Assembly (NCBI RefSeq): GCF_028291745.1
Contig: NZ_JAQGNQ010000068.1
Span: forward strand, 62,001 to 126,000
Reading direction: 5' to 3'
DNA: 64,000 bases
From: Ramlibacter sp.
Lineage (GTDB): Bacteria; Pseudomonadota; Gammaproteobacteria; Burkholderiales; Burkholderiaceae_C
Shown piece by piece: positions 11,831-19,208 of this stretch; position 1 is the stretch's first letter, and the number at the start of each line of letters is the position of its first letter. The notes below the pieces were generated by a model. That model did not search any database. It saw nothing but the letters and a program-made list of their open reading frames with translations, and was not told the origin of the DNA. The position numbers were made by a program, and so were the translations under genes.

Positions 11831-12501
11831 CCGACCGCGGTCTCCGTCAGCAGGTGGCGCGGCTGCGCCGGGTCGGCCTCCAGCTTGGCCCGCAGGTGGC
11901 CCATGTAGATGCGCAGGTAGTGGTTCTGCTCGCCGTGCGAGGGCCCCCACACCTCGCGCAGCAGCTGGCGGTGCGTGAGAACGCGCCCCGCGTTGGCCAC
12001 CAGCACCGTGAGCAGCCGGTACTCGATCGGCGTGAGGTGCACCTCGGTGCCGGTGCGGCGCACGAGTCGCGCCTGCCGGTCGATCTCGATCTCGCCGAAG
12101 CGGAACACGCTCTCCTGCGCCGATTCGCCCCCGGGACGCGGGCGGCGCAGGTTGGCCCGCACCCGGGCGAGCAATTCGCCCACCCCGAAGGGCTTCGTGA
12201 GGTAGTCGTCGGCGCCCGCATCGAGGGCCGCGATCTTGTCCAGCTCGTCCCCGCGCGCCGACAGCACGATGATGGGCACCGAGGACCAGCCGCGCACGTC
12301 GCGGATCAGGTCGACGCCGTCGCCATCGGGCAGGCCGAGGTCCAGCACCAGCAGGTCGGGCTTGCGCGTGCCCGCCTCCGCAAGTCCGCGCTTGAAGGTG
12401 TCCGCCTCGTGCACCTGCCAGCCCTCGGCTTCGAGGGCGCTGCGCACGAATCGGCGGATCTGCGGCTCGTCTTCGACGATGACCGCGACGGCTTGGGACA
12501 T
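11812..12501 (-). CDS. kdpE: OmpR/KdpE-family response regulator
   Basis: DNA-binding response regulator of 229 residues. Receiver domain at residues 1-120 with acidic pair (VEDEP), phospho-acceptor Asp in LLVLDLGLPDGDG and Lys in DYLTKPFG; winged-helix OmpR domain at about 135-229 (TPIEYRLLTVLVANAGRVLTHRQLL, HYLRIYMGHLRAKLE). The sequence is closest to KdpE, the regulator of the high-affinity K+ transporter, but no kdpFABC or kdpD is adjacent: upstream is a LysR gene and downstream the convergent glgA. The partner kinase is therefore unknown, and the symbol reflects similarity rather than context. The ATG at 12501 gives the standard KdpE N-terminus; the frame upstream of it lacks any domain. 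Confidence 0.85.
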   Translation of the reverse strand: MSQAVAVIVEDEPQIRRFVRSALEAEGWQVHEADTFKRGLAEAGTRKPDLLVLDLGLPDGDGVDLIRDVRGWSSVPIIVLSARGDELDKIAALDAGADDYLTKPFGVGELLARVRANLRRPRPGGESAQESVFRFGEIEIDRQARLVRRTGTEVHLTPIEYRLLTVLVANAGRVLTHRQLLREVWGPSHGEQNHYLRIYMGHLRAKLEADPAQPRHLLTETAVGYRLLP

Positions 12502-12557
12502 GGCTTCAGGCGGGAGTGGAGGGCGGCGGACGCCCGGGCAGCGTCGCCACCGATTCT

Positions 12558-12600
12558 GCACCGCCGCCGTGTGCCATGCGCGGCGATGCTGCGGCGGTGC
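12558..12600. repeat. Inverted repeat between lysR and kdpE-like genes
   Basis: Perfect 10-base arms (12558-12567 and 12591-12600; GCACCGCCGC / GCGGCGGTGC) around a 23-base loop that itself can fold. It sits in the 118-bp gap after the LysR gene and before the KdpE-type gene. There is no T-tract, so it could be a factor-dependent end for the LysR transcript, a regulator site, or a chance structure in GC-rich DNA. Confidence 0.4.
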
Positions 12601-12619
12601 GCAGCGACGACCCCGGCAT

Positions 12620-13540
12620 TCAGGGCGCAAGCGCTCCGACGATCCGCTCGCCGACGATGTTCTCGCCCAGGAAGTCGAGGAAGCGCCGCACCGCCGGCAC
12701 CATGCCGCGCCGCGACGGAAACACCGCCAGCACCAGCGAGGCGCGGGGCGCCCATCCGGGCAGCACCGGCACGAGCTCGCCGCTGCGCAGTTCCTCGCTG
12801 CACATGTAGTCCGGCAGCGTCGACATGCCGGTGCCTTGCAGCACGGCGAACTTCAGCGTCAGCAGGTCGTCGGCCGTGTACACGGGGCGGTGCTCCAGTT
12901 CGAAGGAGGCGGCACGCGGCCCGAGCAGGTTCCAGCTGGCACGTGCATCGGCCGCGGACATCGCCACCGTCGGCAGATGGCGCAGCATCTCGGGCTGCTC
13001 GGGCTGGCCGAAGCGCTGCAGCAGTTGCGGGCTGGCGACCAGCAGGCCTTTGGTCGGCCCCAGGTTCTTGATCACCAGGGTGCCGCTGTCTTCGAGCGTG
13101 GCGCGCACGCGCAGGGCGACGTCCACGCTCTCCTGCACCAGGTCCACCACGCGGTTGGTCACCTGCATGTCGACGCGCACCTGCGGATGTGCCGCCAGGA
13201 AGCGCGGCAGGATCGGGCCGATGGTGGTCTGCGCGAGCGTGACGGGACAGGTCAGGCGCACGGTGCCGCGCGGCTCGTTCTGCACCCGCGCGACCGCTTC
13301 GTCCGCGGCTTCGGCCTGCTCGCGCATGGCAACGCAGTGGCGGTGGTAGATCTCGCCGGCCTCGGTGAGCGAGAGCTTGCGCGTGGTGCGCTGGAGCAGC
13401 CGCACGCCCAGCCGCCCCTCCAGCTCCGCGATGCGCCGCGACAGGCGCGACTTGGGAACGTGCAAGGCGCGGCCGGCCGCGGCAAAGCCGCCGCGGTCCA
13501 CCACCTCGGCGAAGAACAGCATGTCGTTCAGGTCCTGCAT
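12620..13540 (-). CDS. LysR-family transcriptional regulator
   Basis: 306-residue LysR-type regulator: N-terminal winged helix-turn-helix (residues 1-60, AAAGRALHVPKSRLSRRIAE as recognition region) and a C-terminal periplasmic-binding-like effector domain (about 90-300, PVTLAQTTIGPILPRFLAAHP; LPDYMCSEELRSGELVPVLPGW). It belongs by appearance to the subgroup found next to quinone- or azo-reductase genes (AaeR/DsdC-like in layout, effector unknown). It is divergent from the azoreductase gene across 126 bp, the usual arrangement for a LysR protein controlling its neighbour and itself. The ATG at 13540 gives a complete HTH. Confidence 0.9.
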   Translation of the reverse strand: MQDLNDMLFFAEVVDRGGFAAAGRALHVPKSRLSRRIAELEGRLGVRLLQRTTRKLSLTEAGEIYHRHCVAMREQAEAADEAVARVQNEPRGTVRLTCPVTLAQTTIGPILPRFLAAHPQVRVDMQVTNRVVDLVQESVDVALRVRATLEDSGTLVIKNLGPTKGLLVASPQLLQRFGQPEQPEMLRHLPTVAMSAADARASWNLLGPRAASFELEHRPVYTADDLLTLKFAVLQGTGMSTLPDYMCSEELRSGELVPVLPGWAPRASLVLAVFPSRRGMVPAVRRFLDFLGENIVGERIVGALAP

Positions 13541-13666
13541 GCCCGCATTGTCCTACTGGTGGAACGGTGAAACCCGAAATTGGCGGCTTATCGCCAGGGC
13601 GTCGCGTCTGCATACTTGACGCATGCGAGGCCGATTCCGGCCCCAGTCCCACCCAGGAGAAGAACC
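13541..13666. promoter_or_regulatory. Divergent control region of lysR and azoR
   Basis: The 126 bp between the divergent starts must hold both promoters and, by family precedent, a LysR T-N11-A site. No single convincing box stands out by eye; TTCACCGTTCCACC-like and ATACTTGACGCATGCG segments are the least GC-rich parts. The azoR side ends with a good ribosome-binding site (AGGAGAAG at 13655-13662). Confidence 0.4.
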
Positions 13667-14317
13667 TTGAAACTGCTGCACATCGATTCCAGCCCGCTGG
13701 CCGGCGCTTCCGTATCCCGCGAACTCACCCGCCGCATCGTGGCGAAGTGGCAGGCGGCGCATCCCGGCACGGTGGTGGAGCATCTCGACCTCGTCACGGA
13801 CGCACCCACCCACCTCAACATGGATTCGCTGGGCTTTCGCCTCGGCTTGGAAGCCGTTGGCCTGAGCGCTGCGCAGCAGCGCGAGAACGCGATTTCCGAG
13901 CGGCTGGTGAGCCAGTTCGTCGCCGCGGACGTGATCGTCGTCGGCGCGCCCATGTACAACTTCTCGGTGCCTAGCCAGCTGAAGGCGTGGATCGACCGCG
14001 TCGCGCAAGCCGGCCGCACCTTCACGTACACCGAGCAGGGTCCCAAGGGCCTGGCCGGCGGCAAGACCGTGATCGTGGCCTCGACCCGCGGCGGCGCCTA
14101 CTCGACCAACCCGGCGCTGTCCTTCCTGGACCACCAGGAGTCCTACCTGCAGGCGGTATTCGGCTTCTTCGGCATCACCAACGTGCGCTTCGTGCGGGCC
14201 GAGGGGGTTGCAATGGGCGAAGCCGCGAAGGCAAAGGCGCTGGCGGATGCGGACGTGGCGATCAGTGTGCACGTCGGCGATGCAGCGAACGAGGCGAAGA
14301 CGGCGCTGCGGGCCTGA
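13667..14317 (+). CDS. azoR: FMN-dependent NADH:quinone/azo oxidoreductase
   Basis: Flavodoxin-fold enzyme that reduces quinones, azo dyes and nitro compounds with two electrons from NADH. 216 residues, normal for AzoR. FMN-binding [18 protein letters not shown] at the N-terminus, [19 protein letters not shown] and [19 protein letters not shown] around the isoalloxazine pocket, and [16 protein letters not shown] near the end are family signatures. The start is TTG at 13667, placed five bases after AGGAGAAG; no ATG lies nearby that keeps the first beta strand. The open frame extends to 13580 without homology. Probably controlled by the divergent LysR regulator. Confidence 0.9.
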   Translation: MKLLHIDSSPLAGASVSRELTRRIVAKWQAAHPGTVVEHLDLVTDAPTHLNMDSLGFRLGLEAVGLSAAQQRENAISERLVSQFVAADVIVVGAPMYNFSVPSQLKAWIDRVAQAGRTFTYTEQGPKGLAGGKTVIVASTRGGAYSTNPALSFLDHQESYLQAVFGFFGITNVRFVRAEGVAMGEAAKAKALADADVAISVHVGDAANEAKTALRA

Positions 14318-14327
14318 GCGATTTCCG

Positions 14328-14471
14328 GATGTCATCGCGGATGCGATGTCATCGCGGGATGCGACGATGTCATCCCGGACGCGCGGATGTCATCCCGGGC
14401 TTGACCCGGGATCCACGGCGGCGCTTGCAGCAGCGCCGCATGGATTGCGGGTCAAGCCCGCAATGACATCC
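14328..14471. repeat. Cluster of ATGTCATC repeats and two palindromic REP-like units
   Basis: Four copies of ATGTCATC begin at 14329, 14346, 14367 and 14387, spaced 17-21 bases. The last leads into the palindrome CCCGGGCTTGACCCGGG (about 14393-14409), and a second palindromic unit (GCGGGTCAAGCCCGC, about 14448-14462) ends in the inverted form GATGACAT-like AATGACATCC. The same unit type reappears inside cysN (23127-23153) and at the end of the HAD gene (52515-52540). This is a dispersed extragenic palindromic element rather than a gene; no reading frame here is convincing. Confidence 0.8.
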
Positions 14472-14481
14472 GTAGACTTCC

Positions 14482-14519
14482 AAAAACAAAGGCCGGGCAC
14501 TGCCCCGGCCTTTGTTTTT
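14482..14519. terminator. Bidirectional rho-independent terminator
   Basis: Near-perfect hairpin AAAAACAAAGGCCGGG / CCCCGGCCTTTGTTTTTA flanked by A-rich and T-rich runs on either side, so it can act on both strands. It closes the azoR transcript (+) and the FMN reductase transcript (-), whose stop codon lies in its right end (14518-14520). Confidence 0.9.
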
Positions 14520-15084
14520 ATCTGTTCGCCGCCCGATCCGCGTGGTGCTTCACCCAATCCGCGAACCGGTCCATGAATTTCTGCAGGAACAGCTTGGTGT
14601 CCTCGTTGCCTATGCTGCCGTCCGCCGCGAACAGCCCCGGCTTGTTCTGGATGAACATCTCCGGCTGTCCCAGCGTGGGCATGTCCAGGTAGGCCAGCAC
14701 GTTGCGCAAGTGCTGCTGCGCCAGCGCCGTGCCGACGGCGCCTACCGACACGCCGATGATCCCCGCCGGCTTGTCGCCCCACACGCTTTGCCCATAGGGC
14801 CGCGAGGCATGGTCGATTGCGTTCTTCAGCACGCCCGGAATCGAGCGGTTGTATTCGGGGGTGACGAACAGCACGCCCTGCGACTGGGCGATCTCGGTCT
14901 TGAAGCGCCGCACCGGCTCGGGCGGGTTGCCCTCGTTGTCCTGGTTGTACAGCGGCAGGTCGTCCATGCGCACGGTCACGAACTCGAGCTGGTGCTGGCC
15001 GAGTTTCACCAGCGCCTGCGCCAGCTGTCGGTTGAAGGACTCACGGCGCAGGCTGCCGACGAGCACGGCGATGCGGTAGGTCAT
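14518..15084 (-). CDS. NADPH-dependent FMN reductase (ChrR/YieF type)
   Basis: Soluble flavodoxin-like NAD(P)H:FMN/quinone reductase, 188 residues. Signatures: N-terminal phosphate loop VGSLRRESFNRQLA, TPEYNRSIPGVLKNAIDHASRP (flavin pocket) and GVSVGAVGTALAQQHLRNVL. Family members (ChrR, YieF, ArsH relatives) reduce quinones, chromate or free FMN; the true substrate cannot be read here. ATG at 15084 has GGAG close upstream; a longer frame to 15129 adds a residue run unlike the family. Second flavoreductase within 1.5 kb of azoR, the two separated by a shared terminator. Confidence 0.85.
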   Translation of the reverse strand: MTYRIAVLVGSLRRESFNRQLAQALVKLGQHQLEFVTVRMDDLPLYNQDNEGNPPEPVRRFKTEIAQSQGVLFVTPEYNRSIPGVLKNAIDHASRPYGQSVWGDKPAGIIGVSVGAVGTALAQQHLRNVLAYLDMPTLGQPEMFIQNKPGLFAADGSIGNEDTKLFLQKFMDRFADWVKHHADRAANR

Positions 15085-15156
15085 CTGGGTCTCCGGTGAT
15101 TCAAACGGGGAGGCCGATGTTCGCCGCATCGCGCTCGGCGCGCTGTAGCCGCCCGT

Positions 15157-16179
15157 CTACTTGCGCGCGAAAATCTGGTCGAAGCTGCCGCCGTCGGCAA
15201 AGTGCTGCTGGTCCGCCTTCGCCCAGCCGCCGAAGGCCTGGTCGATGGTGAACAGGTTCAGCTTGGCAAACTGCTTGGCGTACTTCGCCTGCGCTTTCTG
15301 CGAAACGGCGGGCCGGTAGAAATTGCGGCCGATGATGTCCTGCCCTTCCTCGCTGTAAAGGTACTTCAGGTACTCCTCGGCCACTGCACGCGTGTGCTTG
15401 CGGTCGACGTTCTTGTCGACCACGGCCACCGCAGGCTCGGCCAGGATGCTGAGCGAAGGCGCGATCACGTCGAACTTGGCGCCGAATTCCTTTTCCAGCA
15501 GGAAGGCCTCGTTCTCCCAGGCGATCAGCACGTCGCCCTGGCCGCGCTGCGCGAAGGTGATCGTGGAACCGCGGGCGCCCGTATCGAGCACCGGCACGTT
15601 GCCATACACCTTGGCCACGAACTCCTTGGCCTTGGCATCGCCGCCGTACTTGCGCTTGGCGAATTCCCACGCGGCCAGGTAGTTCCAGCGCGCGCCGCCC
15701 GAGGTCTTCGGGTTCGGCGTGATCACGCTGACGCCGGGCCTGGCCAGGTCGTCCCAGTCCTTGATGCCCTTGGGATTGCCCTTGCGCACCACCAGCACGA
15801 TGGTCGACGTGTACGGCGAGGAATTGTTCGGCAGGCGCTTCTGCCAGTCGGGCGCGACCCAGCCGCCGTGCTTCACCAGCGAATCGGTATCGCCGCCCAG
15901 GCCGAGCGTCGCGACGTCGGCGTCGAGGCCATCGATGATGGAGCGCGCCTGCTTGCCCGAGCCGCCATGCGATTGCTTGATCGATACGTCCTGCCCGGTC
16001 TTGGCCTTCCAGTACTTCTCGAACGCGGCGTTGAAGTCCACGTACAGCTCGCGCGTGGGGTCGTACGAGACGTTCAGCAACTGCAGCGGCTGCGCGATGG
16101 AAGGCAGGCCCGTGAGGCCGAGCACGCCAGCGGCGGCGATGGCGAGCGGAATCTTGATAAAGTCGCGGCGAAGGCTCAT
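15157..16179 (-). CDS. sbp: Sulfate/thiosulfate ABC transporter substrate-binding protein
   Basis: Periplasmic receptor that hands sulfate to a CysTWA permease. 340 residues with a signal peptide ([20 protein letters not shown]...IAQP, cleavage near residue 29), then [20 protein letters not shown] and [20 protein letters not shown], the Sbp/CysP anion-binding signatures, and [26 protein letters not shown] at 16179 follows AGGAAG. No permease or ATPase gene follows in the window (the next gene downstream is an FMN reductase), so the rest of the transporter is elsewhere. The upstream region carries a motif also found before cysI, fitting control by sulfur status. Confidence 0.92.
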   Translation of the reverse strand: MSLRRDFIKIPLAIAAAGVLGLTGLPSIAQPLQLLNVSYDPTRELYVDFNAAFEKYWKAKTGQDVSIKQSHGGSGKQARSIIDGLDADVATLGLGGDTDSLVKHGGWVAPDWQKRLPNNSSPYTSTIVLVVRKGNPKGIKDWDDLARPGVSVITPNPKTSGGARWNYLAAWEFAKRKYGGDAKAKEFVAKVYGNVPVLDTGARGSTITFAQRGQGDVLIAWENEAFLLEKEFGAKFDVIAPSLSILAEPAVAVVDKNVDRKHTRAVAEEYLKYLYSEEGQDIIGRNFYRPAVSQKAQAKYAKQFAKLNLFTIDQAFGGWAKADQQHFADGGSFDQIFARK

Positions 16180-16252
16180 GGAGCTTCCTTGTTGTGGTCG
16201 GCGCATTCTGGAAGCCGACCCGCCGAAGTGGAACGACAGAGATGTCGCATCC

Positions 16253-16267
16253 ATATCCCCATAAGCT
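16253..16267 (-). promoter_or_regulatory. Candidate CysB-type site upstream of sbp
   Basis: Read toward sbp the strand shows AGCTTAT-N4-ATA, 74 bp before the sbp start. The identical AGCTTAT-N4-ATA pattern precedes cysI at 19107-19120. LysR-type sulfur regulators (CysB/Cbl) bind AT-rich half-sites of this sort, so a shared sulfur-starvation operator is likely, but this is inference from two copies. Confidence 0.5.
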
Positions 16268-16294
16268 AATCACCGTTCCACAGGAGAGCGTGAA

Positions 16295-16567
16295 ATGCCA
16301 CGCACCGTCCATTGCATCAAGCTCGGCCAGGACGCCGAGGGCCTCGACTTCCCGCCCTACCCCGGCGAGCTGGGCAAGCGCATCTACGAAAACGTCAGCA
16401 AGGAAGCCTGGCAAGGCTGGCTGAAGCACCAGACCATGCTGGTCAACGAGAACCGGTTGAACCTGGCGGACCAGCGTGCCCGCGAGTACCTCAAGCGCCA
16501 GATGGAGAACCACTTCTTCGGCGGCGGCGCCGACGCCGCGGCGGGTTACGTCCCTCCCACGAACTGA
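16295..16567 (+). CDS. yggX: Fe(2+)-trafficking / oxidative damage protection protein YggX
   Basis: Small cytoplasmic protein of 90 residues that protects Fe-S clusters from oxidants and is linked to iron trafficking. It has the conserved start [20 protein letters not shown] with the single Cys at position 7, and [17 protein letters not shown] followed by [23 protein letters not shown] at 16295 follows GGAGAG. Its context between a sulfate receptor and the sulfate reduction operon may be chance; more often it sits by mutY. Confidence 0.95.
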   Translation: MPRTVHCIKLGQDAEGLDFPPYPGELGKRIYENVSKEAWQGWLKHQTMLVNENRLNLADQRAREYLKRQMENHFFGGGADAAAGYVPPTN

Positions 16568-16571
16568 TTCC

Positions 16572-18290
16572 ATGTCCCAAGAGGCCTGGGCCGGCCAGCC
16601 GCAATGGCGGGTGCTGGAGACGGGCTTCGGCCTCGGGCTGAACTTCCTGGCCACCTGGCATGCCTGGCGCAGCGATCCGCTGCGGCCTGGGCTGCTGCAT
16701 TTCTGCGCCATCGAAGCGTGCCCCGTGCCGGTGGACGACCTGCTGCGCGGCGTCGCGAGCGATCCCGCACTGCAGCCGCTGGCCGAGTCCCTCGCCGCGC
16801 AGTGGCAGGGCCTGGTGCCGGGCTTCCACCGCCTTTCCTTCGAGAACGGCCGCGTGCTGCTGACCCTGTGCCTCGGCGACGTGCAGGCCATGTTGCGCGA
16901 GCAGGCCTTCCGCGCCGATGCGGTGTTCCTCGGCGGCCTGGGTCCGCAGCGCGATCCGCGGCTGTGGGAAGCGCAGACGCTCAAGGCCGTGACGCGCCTG
17001 GCCCGGCGCGGCGCCACGCTGAGCACATGGACCGTCGCCGAGCCGGTGCGAAGCGCGCTGCAAACCTGCGGCTGGCAATTGGACCCGGTGGCCGGCCTGC
17101 CGCCTGAGCGCGCCTGCCTGCGGGGCCGCCATGCCCCTTCGTGGGAACCGAAAGGCGCGCCGGACCTGCCCGCACTGCAGCCCGCGGAGTGCACCGTGAT
17201 CGGTGCCGGCATTGCCGGTGCGGCCGTGGCGGCCAGCCTGGCAAGGCGCGGCTGGTCGGTGCAGGTGCTGGATGCGGCCAGCCAGCCGGCTGCCGGTGCC
17301 TCCGCCCTCCCGGCGGGCCTGCTGGCGCCGCATCAGTCACCCGACGACAACCTGCTCTCGCGCCTATCCCGCGCCGGCGTGCGCATGACCCTGCAGCAGT
17401 CGGCTCGCCTGGCCGCAGGGATCGAATGGGAGCGTACCGGCGCCCTCGAATCGCGGGGCGACGATGCGCGACCCTTGCCCGATCTGGGCGAGGCCCTGCA
17501 GCCCTGGAGCCGCGAGGCCTCCGAAGCGCAGAAGCGCGCGGGCGGGCTCGCCCCAGAGCTGCCTGCCTGGTGGCATGCCAACGCAGCCTGGATAGCACCC
17601 GCCGCGCTGGTACGCCTGTGGCTGCGTGAGAAGGGCGTGGGCTTCAGCGGTGGCCACGCTGTCGCGCGCATCCGGGCGATCGAAACAGGATGGGCCGTCG
17701 AGGACGCGGCCGGCACGCGCATCGCGGCCGCGCCGCTGGTGGTGGTCGCGGCGGCGCTGGCCAGCGCAGAGCTGCTGGATCCGCCCCTGCCCTTGCACCC
17801 CGTGCGTGGCCAGATCACGTGGGGACCGCATCACGAAGATGCCGCTGCCCTTCCCTCCTTCCCGGTCAACGGCAACGGCCATTTCCTGCCGCGCGTTCCG
17901 CTGGTGGAACGCGGCGCCTGGATCACCGGCTCGAGCTACGGCCGCGGCGACACGGAGACCACATTGCGCCCCGCGGACGATCTGGCCAACCTGCAGCGGG
18001 TGCGCGAGCGCATGCCGCGCGCCGCCCAGGTGATGGAAGCGGCCATGGCCCGCGGCGAGACGCGCTCCTGGGCCGGCGTGCGCTGTGCCTCGGCCGACCG
18101 CCGGCCGCTGGTGGGGGAAGTGGCGCCCGGCTTGTGGGTCAGCACCGCGATGGGATCGCGCGGCCTCACCTTTGCCGCGCTGTGCGGCGAGCTGATTGCC
18201 GCCCGGCTGCATGGCGAGCCGCTGCCGATCGAGGCGCGGCTGGCGCAGGCGCTGGCGGTCAGCCGACTGGCCCGACCTCGATCCGGCTGA
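16572..18290 (+). CDS. mnmC: tRNA mnm5s2U biosynthesis protein MnmC, N-terminally short with degenerate methyltransferase half
   Basis: MnmC makes the last two modifications of 5-methylaminomethyl-2-thiouridine at the tRNA wobble base: the C-terminal FAD domain (MnmC1) removes carboxymethyl, the N-terminal domain (MnmC2) methylates. 572 residues. MnmC1 looks intact (CTVIGAGIAGAAVAASLARR at about 210, GQITWGP, WAGVRCASADRRPLVGEV). MnmC2 starts abruptly at QWRVLETGFGLGLNFLATW, about 50 residues later than usual, and the family motif LDGFxPxxNP reads FLGGLGPQRDP, replacing the functional Asp by Gly; GFGGKR is GLPPER. No ribosome-binding site is visible, but the start lies 4 bp after the yggX stop, suggesting coupled translation. 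The oxidase activity is likely kept; methylation is doubtful. Confidence 0.85.
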   Translation: MSQEAWAGQPQWRVLETGFGLGLNFLATWHAWRSDPLRPGLLHFCAIEACPVPVDDLLRGVASDPALQPLAESLAAQWQGLVPGFHRLSFENGRVLLTLCLGDVQAMLREQAFRADAVFLGGLGPQRDPRLWEAQTLKAVTRLARRGATLSTWTVAEPVRSALQTCGWQLDPVAGLPPERACLRGRHAPSWEPKGAPDLPALQPAECTVIGAGIAGAAVAASLARRGWSVQVLDAASQPAAGASALPAGLLAPHQSPDDNLLSRLSRAGVRMTLQQSARLAAGIEWERTGALESRGDDARPLPDLGEALQPWSREASEAQKRAGGLAPELPAWWHANAAWIAPAALVRLWLREKGVGFSGGHAVARIRAIETGWAVEDAAGTRIAAAPLVVVAAALASAELLDPPLPLHPVRGQITWGPHHEDAAALPSFPVNGNGHFLPRVPLVERGAWITGSSYGRGDTETTLRPADDLANLQRVRERMPRAAQVMEAAMARGETRSWAGVRCASADRRPLVGEVAPGLWVSTAMGSRGLTFAALCGELIAARLHGEPLPIEARLAQALAVSRLARPRSG

Positions 18291-18996
18291 GCCAGGCATC
18301 CAGCCGCTCGGGATGCGGCGGATCTTCCAGCAGCACGGTCCCGCCCAGCCAGGCGCGCAGGCGTTCGGGCGCCGAGCGCGACGCGCGGGTCAGCGCGAGA
18401 TGGCGGATGGCACGCGGGCCGCTGCGCAACTGGCGCACCAGCGTCCAGGCATCGGTGTCGGCCAGGCTGCTGGCAACCAGGGCCACGTCGTACTGTTTCT
18501 CGCTCGCGAGTTGCGTGGCGTGGGCGCCGGTTTCGGCCTCGTCGGCCAGCGTGAGCCGGGCCAGCGCGAGGCGGGCGCGCAGGTACAGGCGCTCGTCGCG
18601 GTCGGCGCTGACGATCAGCGCCTGCTTCTGCGACATCACCGAATCCGGGCCGGTATCCGGCTCCAGGTCACGGTCGTCCTCGGGCGCGAACATCGCGTCC
18701 AGGGTCTCGATCACGCGGCCCCAGCCAAGCGGGCGCGAAAAGGCCTGCCAGACCGCGGGCGGCGGCTGGCTGCCCACCCACAGCAGGCGCAGGTCGCGGG
18801 CCACGCGCGACTCGGCCTCGACCCGCGCCTCCCAGCTCTGGCCATCGAGCAAGGCGACCCGCGGCGGCTCGGCGGCGGCCGGGGTCCACAGCTGGTAGGT
18901 GGTGCGGCACTGCTCCGACAAGCGGAACACGGTATTGAGGGCATGCCGCTCCTCCTCCGAGAAGCCGACCACCTTGATGTAGATTCGGTCCGCCAT
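18259..18996 (-). CDS. Receiver-like protein with two degenerate CheY-type domains
   Basis: Unassigned protein of 245 residues. The N-terminal part (IYIKVVGFSEEERHALNTVFRLSE) and C-terminal part (about 140-245, QALIVSADRDERLYLRARLALARL) both read as response-regulator folds, but where the phospho-acceptor Asp should be the second domain has DVALVASSLAD and no DNA-binding or enzymatic output follows. Such pseudo-receivers usually act through protein contacts. ATG at 18996 was taken rather than 19119, because the longer form would run through the cysI promoter. It is divergent from cysI and its 3' end overlaps mnmC by 32 bp. Function unknown. Confidence 0.75.
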   Translation of the reverse strand: MADRIYIKVVGFSEEERHALNTVFRLSEQCRTTYQLWTPAAAEPPRVALLDGQSWEARVEAESRVARDLRLLWVGSQPPPAVWQAFSRPLGWGRVIETLDAMFAPEDDRDLEPDTGPDSVMSQKQALIVSADRDERLYLRARLALARLTLADEAETGAHATQLASEKQYDVALVASSLADTDAWTLVRQLRSGPRAIRHLALTRASRSAPERLRAWLGGTVLLEDPPHPERLDAWLSRIEVGPVG

Positions 18997-19103
18997 GCTG
19001 TAGATTCGCTGCGCCAGCCCGCTGCCTCGTCCTTGTCGCCCGCCACGCCGCCTTACCGGGATCGGCGCGGCGATGGGCGGGAAGGTCGCGTCAATACTGG
19101 CGC

Positions 19104-19122
19104 ATAAGCTTATCCGCATAAG
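19104..19122 (+). promoter_or_regulatory. Candidate CysB-type operator upstream of cysI
   Basis: Perfect palindrome ATAAGCTTAT (19104-19113) followed four bases later by ATAAG (19118-19122); CGCATAAG is repeated at 19101 and 19115. It lies about 90 bp before the cysI start, with an AT-rich tract (TTAAAAAATAG, 19130-19140) after it that could hold the -10 region. The AGCTTAT-N4-ATA core is shared with the sbp upstream region. Confidence 0.55.
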
Positions 19123-19208
19123 ACCCGAATTAAAAAATAGTTCGGATCCATAAGGACCATCACTACATTCTCGTCTCCGCTCCTTCCAATGGGAGCCGCA
19201 GCAAGCCC

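Noticed and set aside
2607-11950. Very long antisense open frames opposite treZ, malQ-treY and glgA (964-1305 residues)
   Set aside because: Codon bias of GC-rich genes leaves the opposite strand open; translations are low-complexity His/Arg/Ala/Gln-rich with no domains.
14330-14570. ORF through the repeat cluster after azoR (14208-14576)
   Set aside because: The protein is composed of repeat translation and terminator; no conservation expected.
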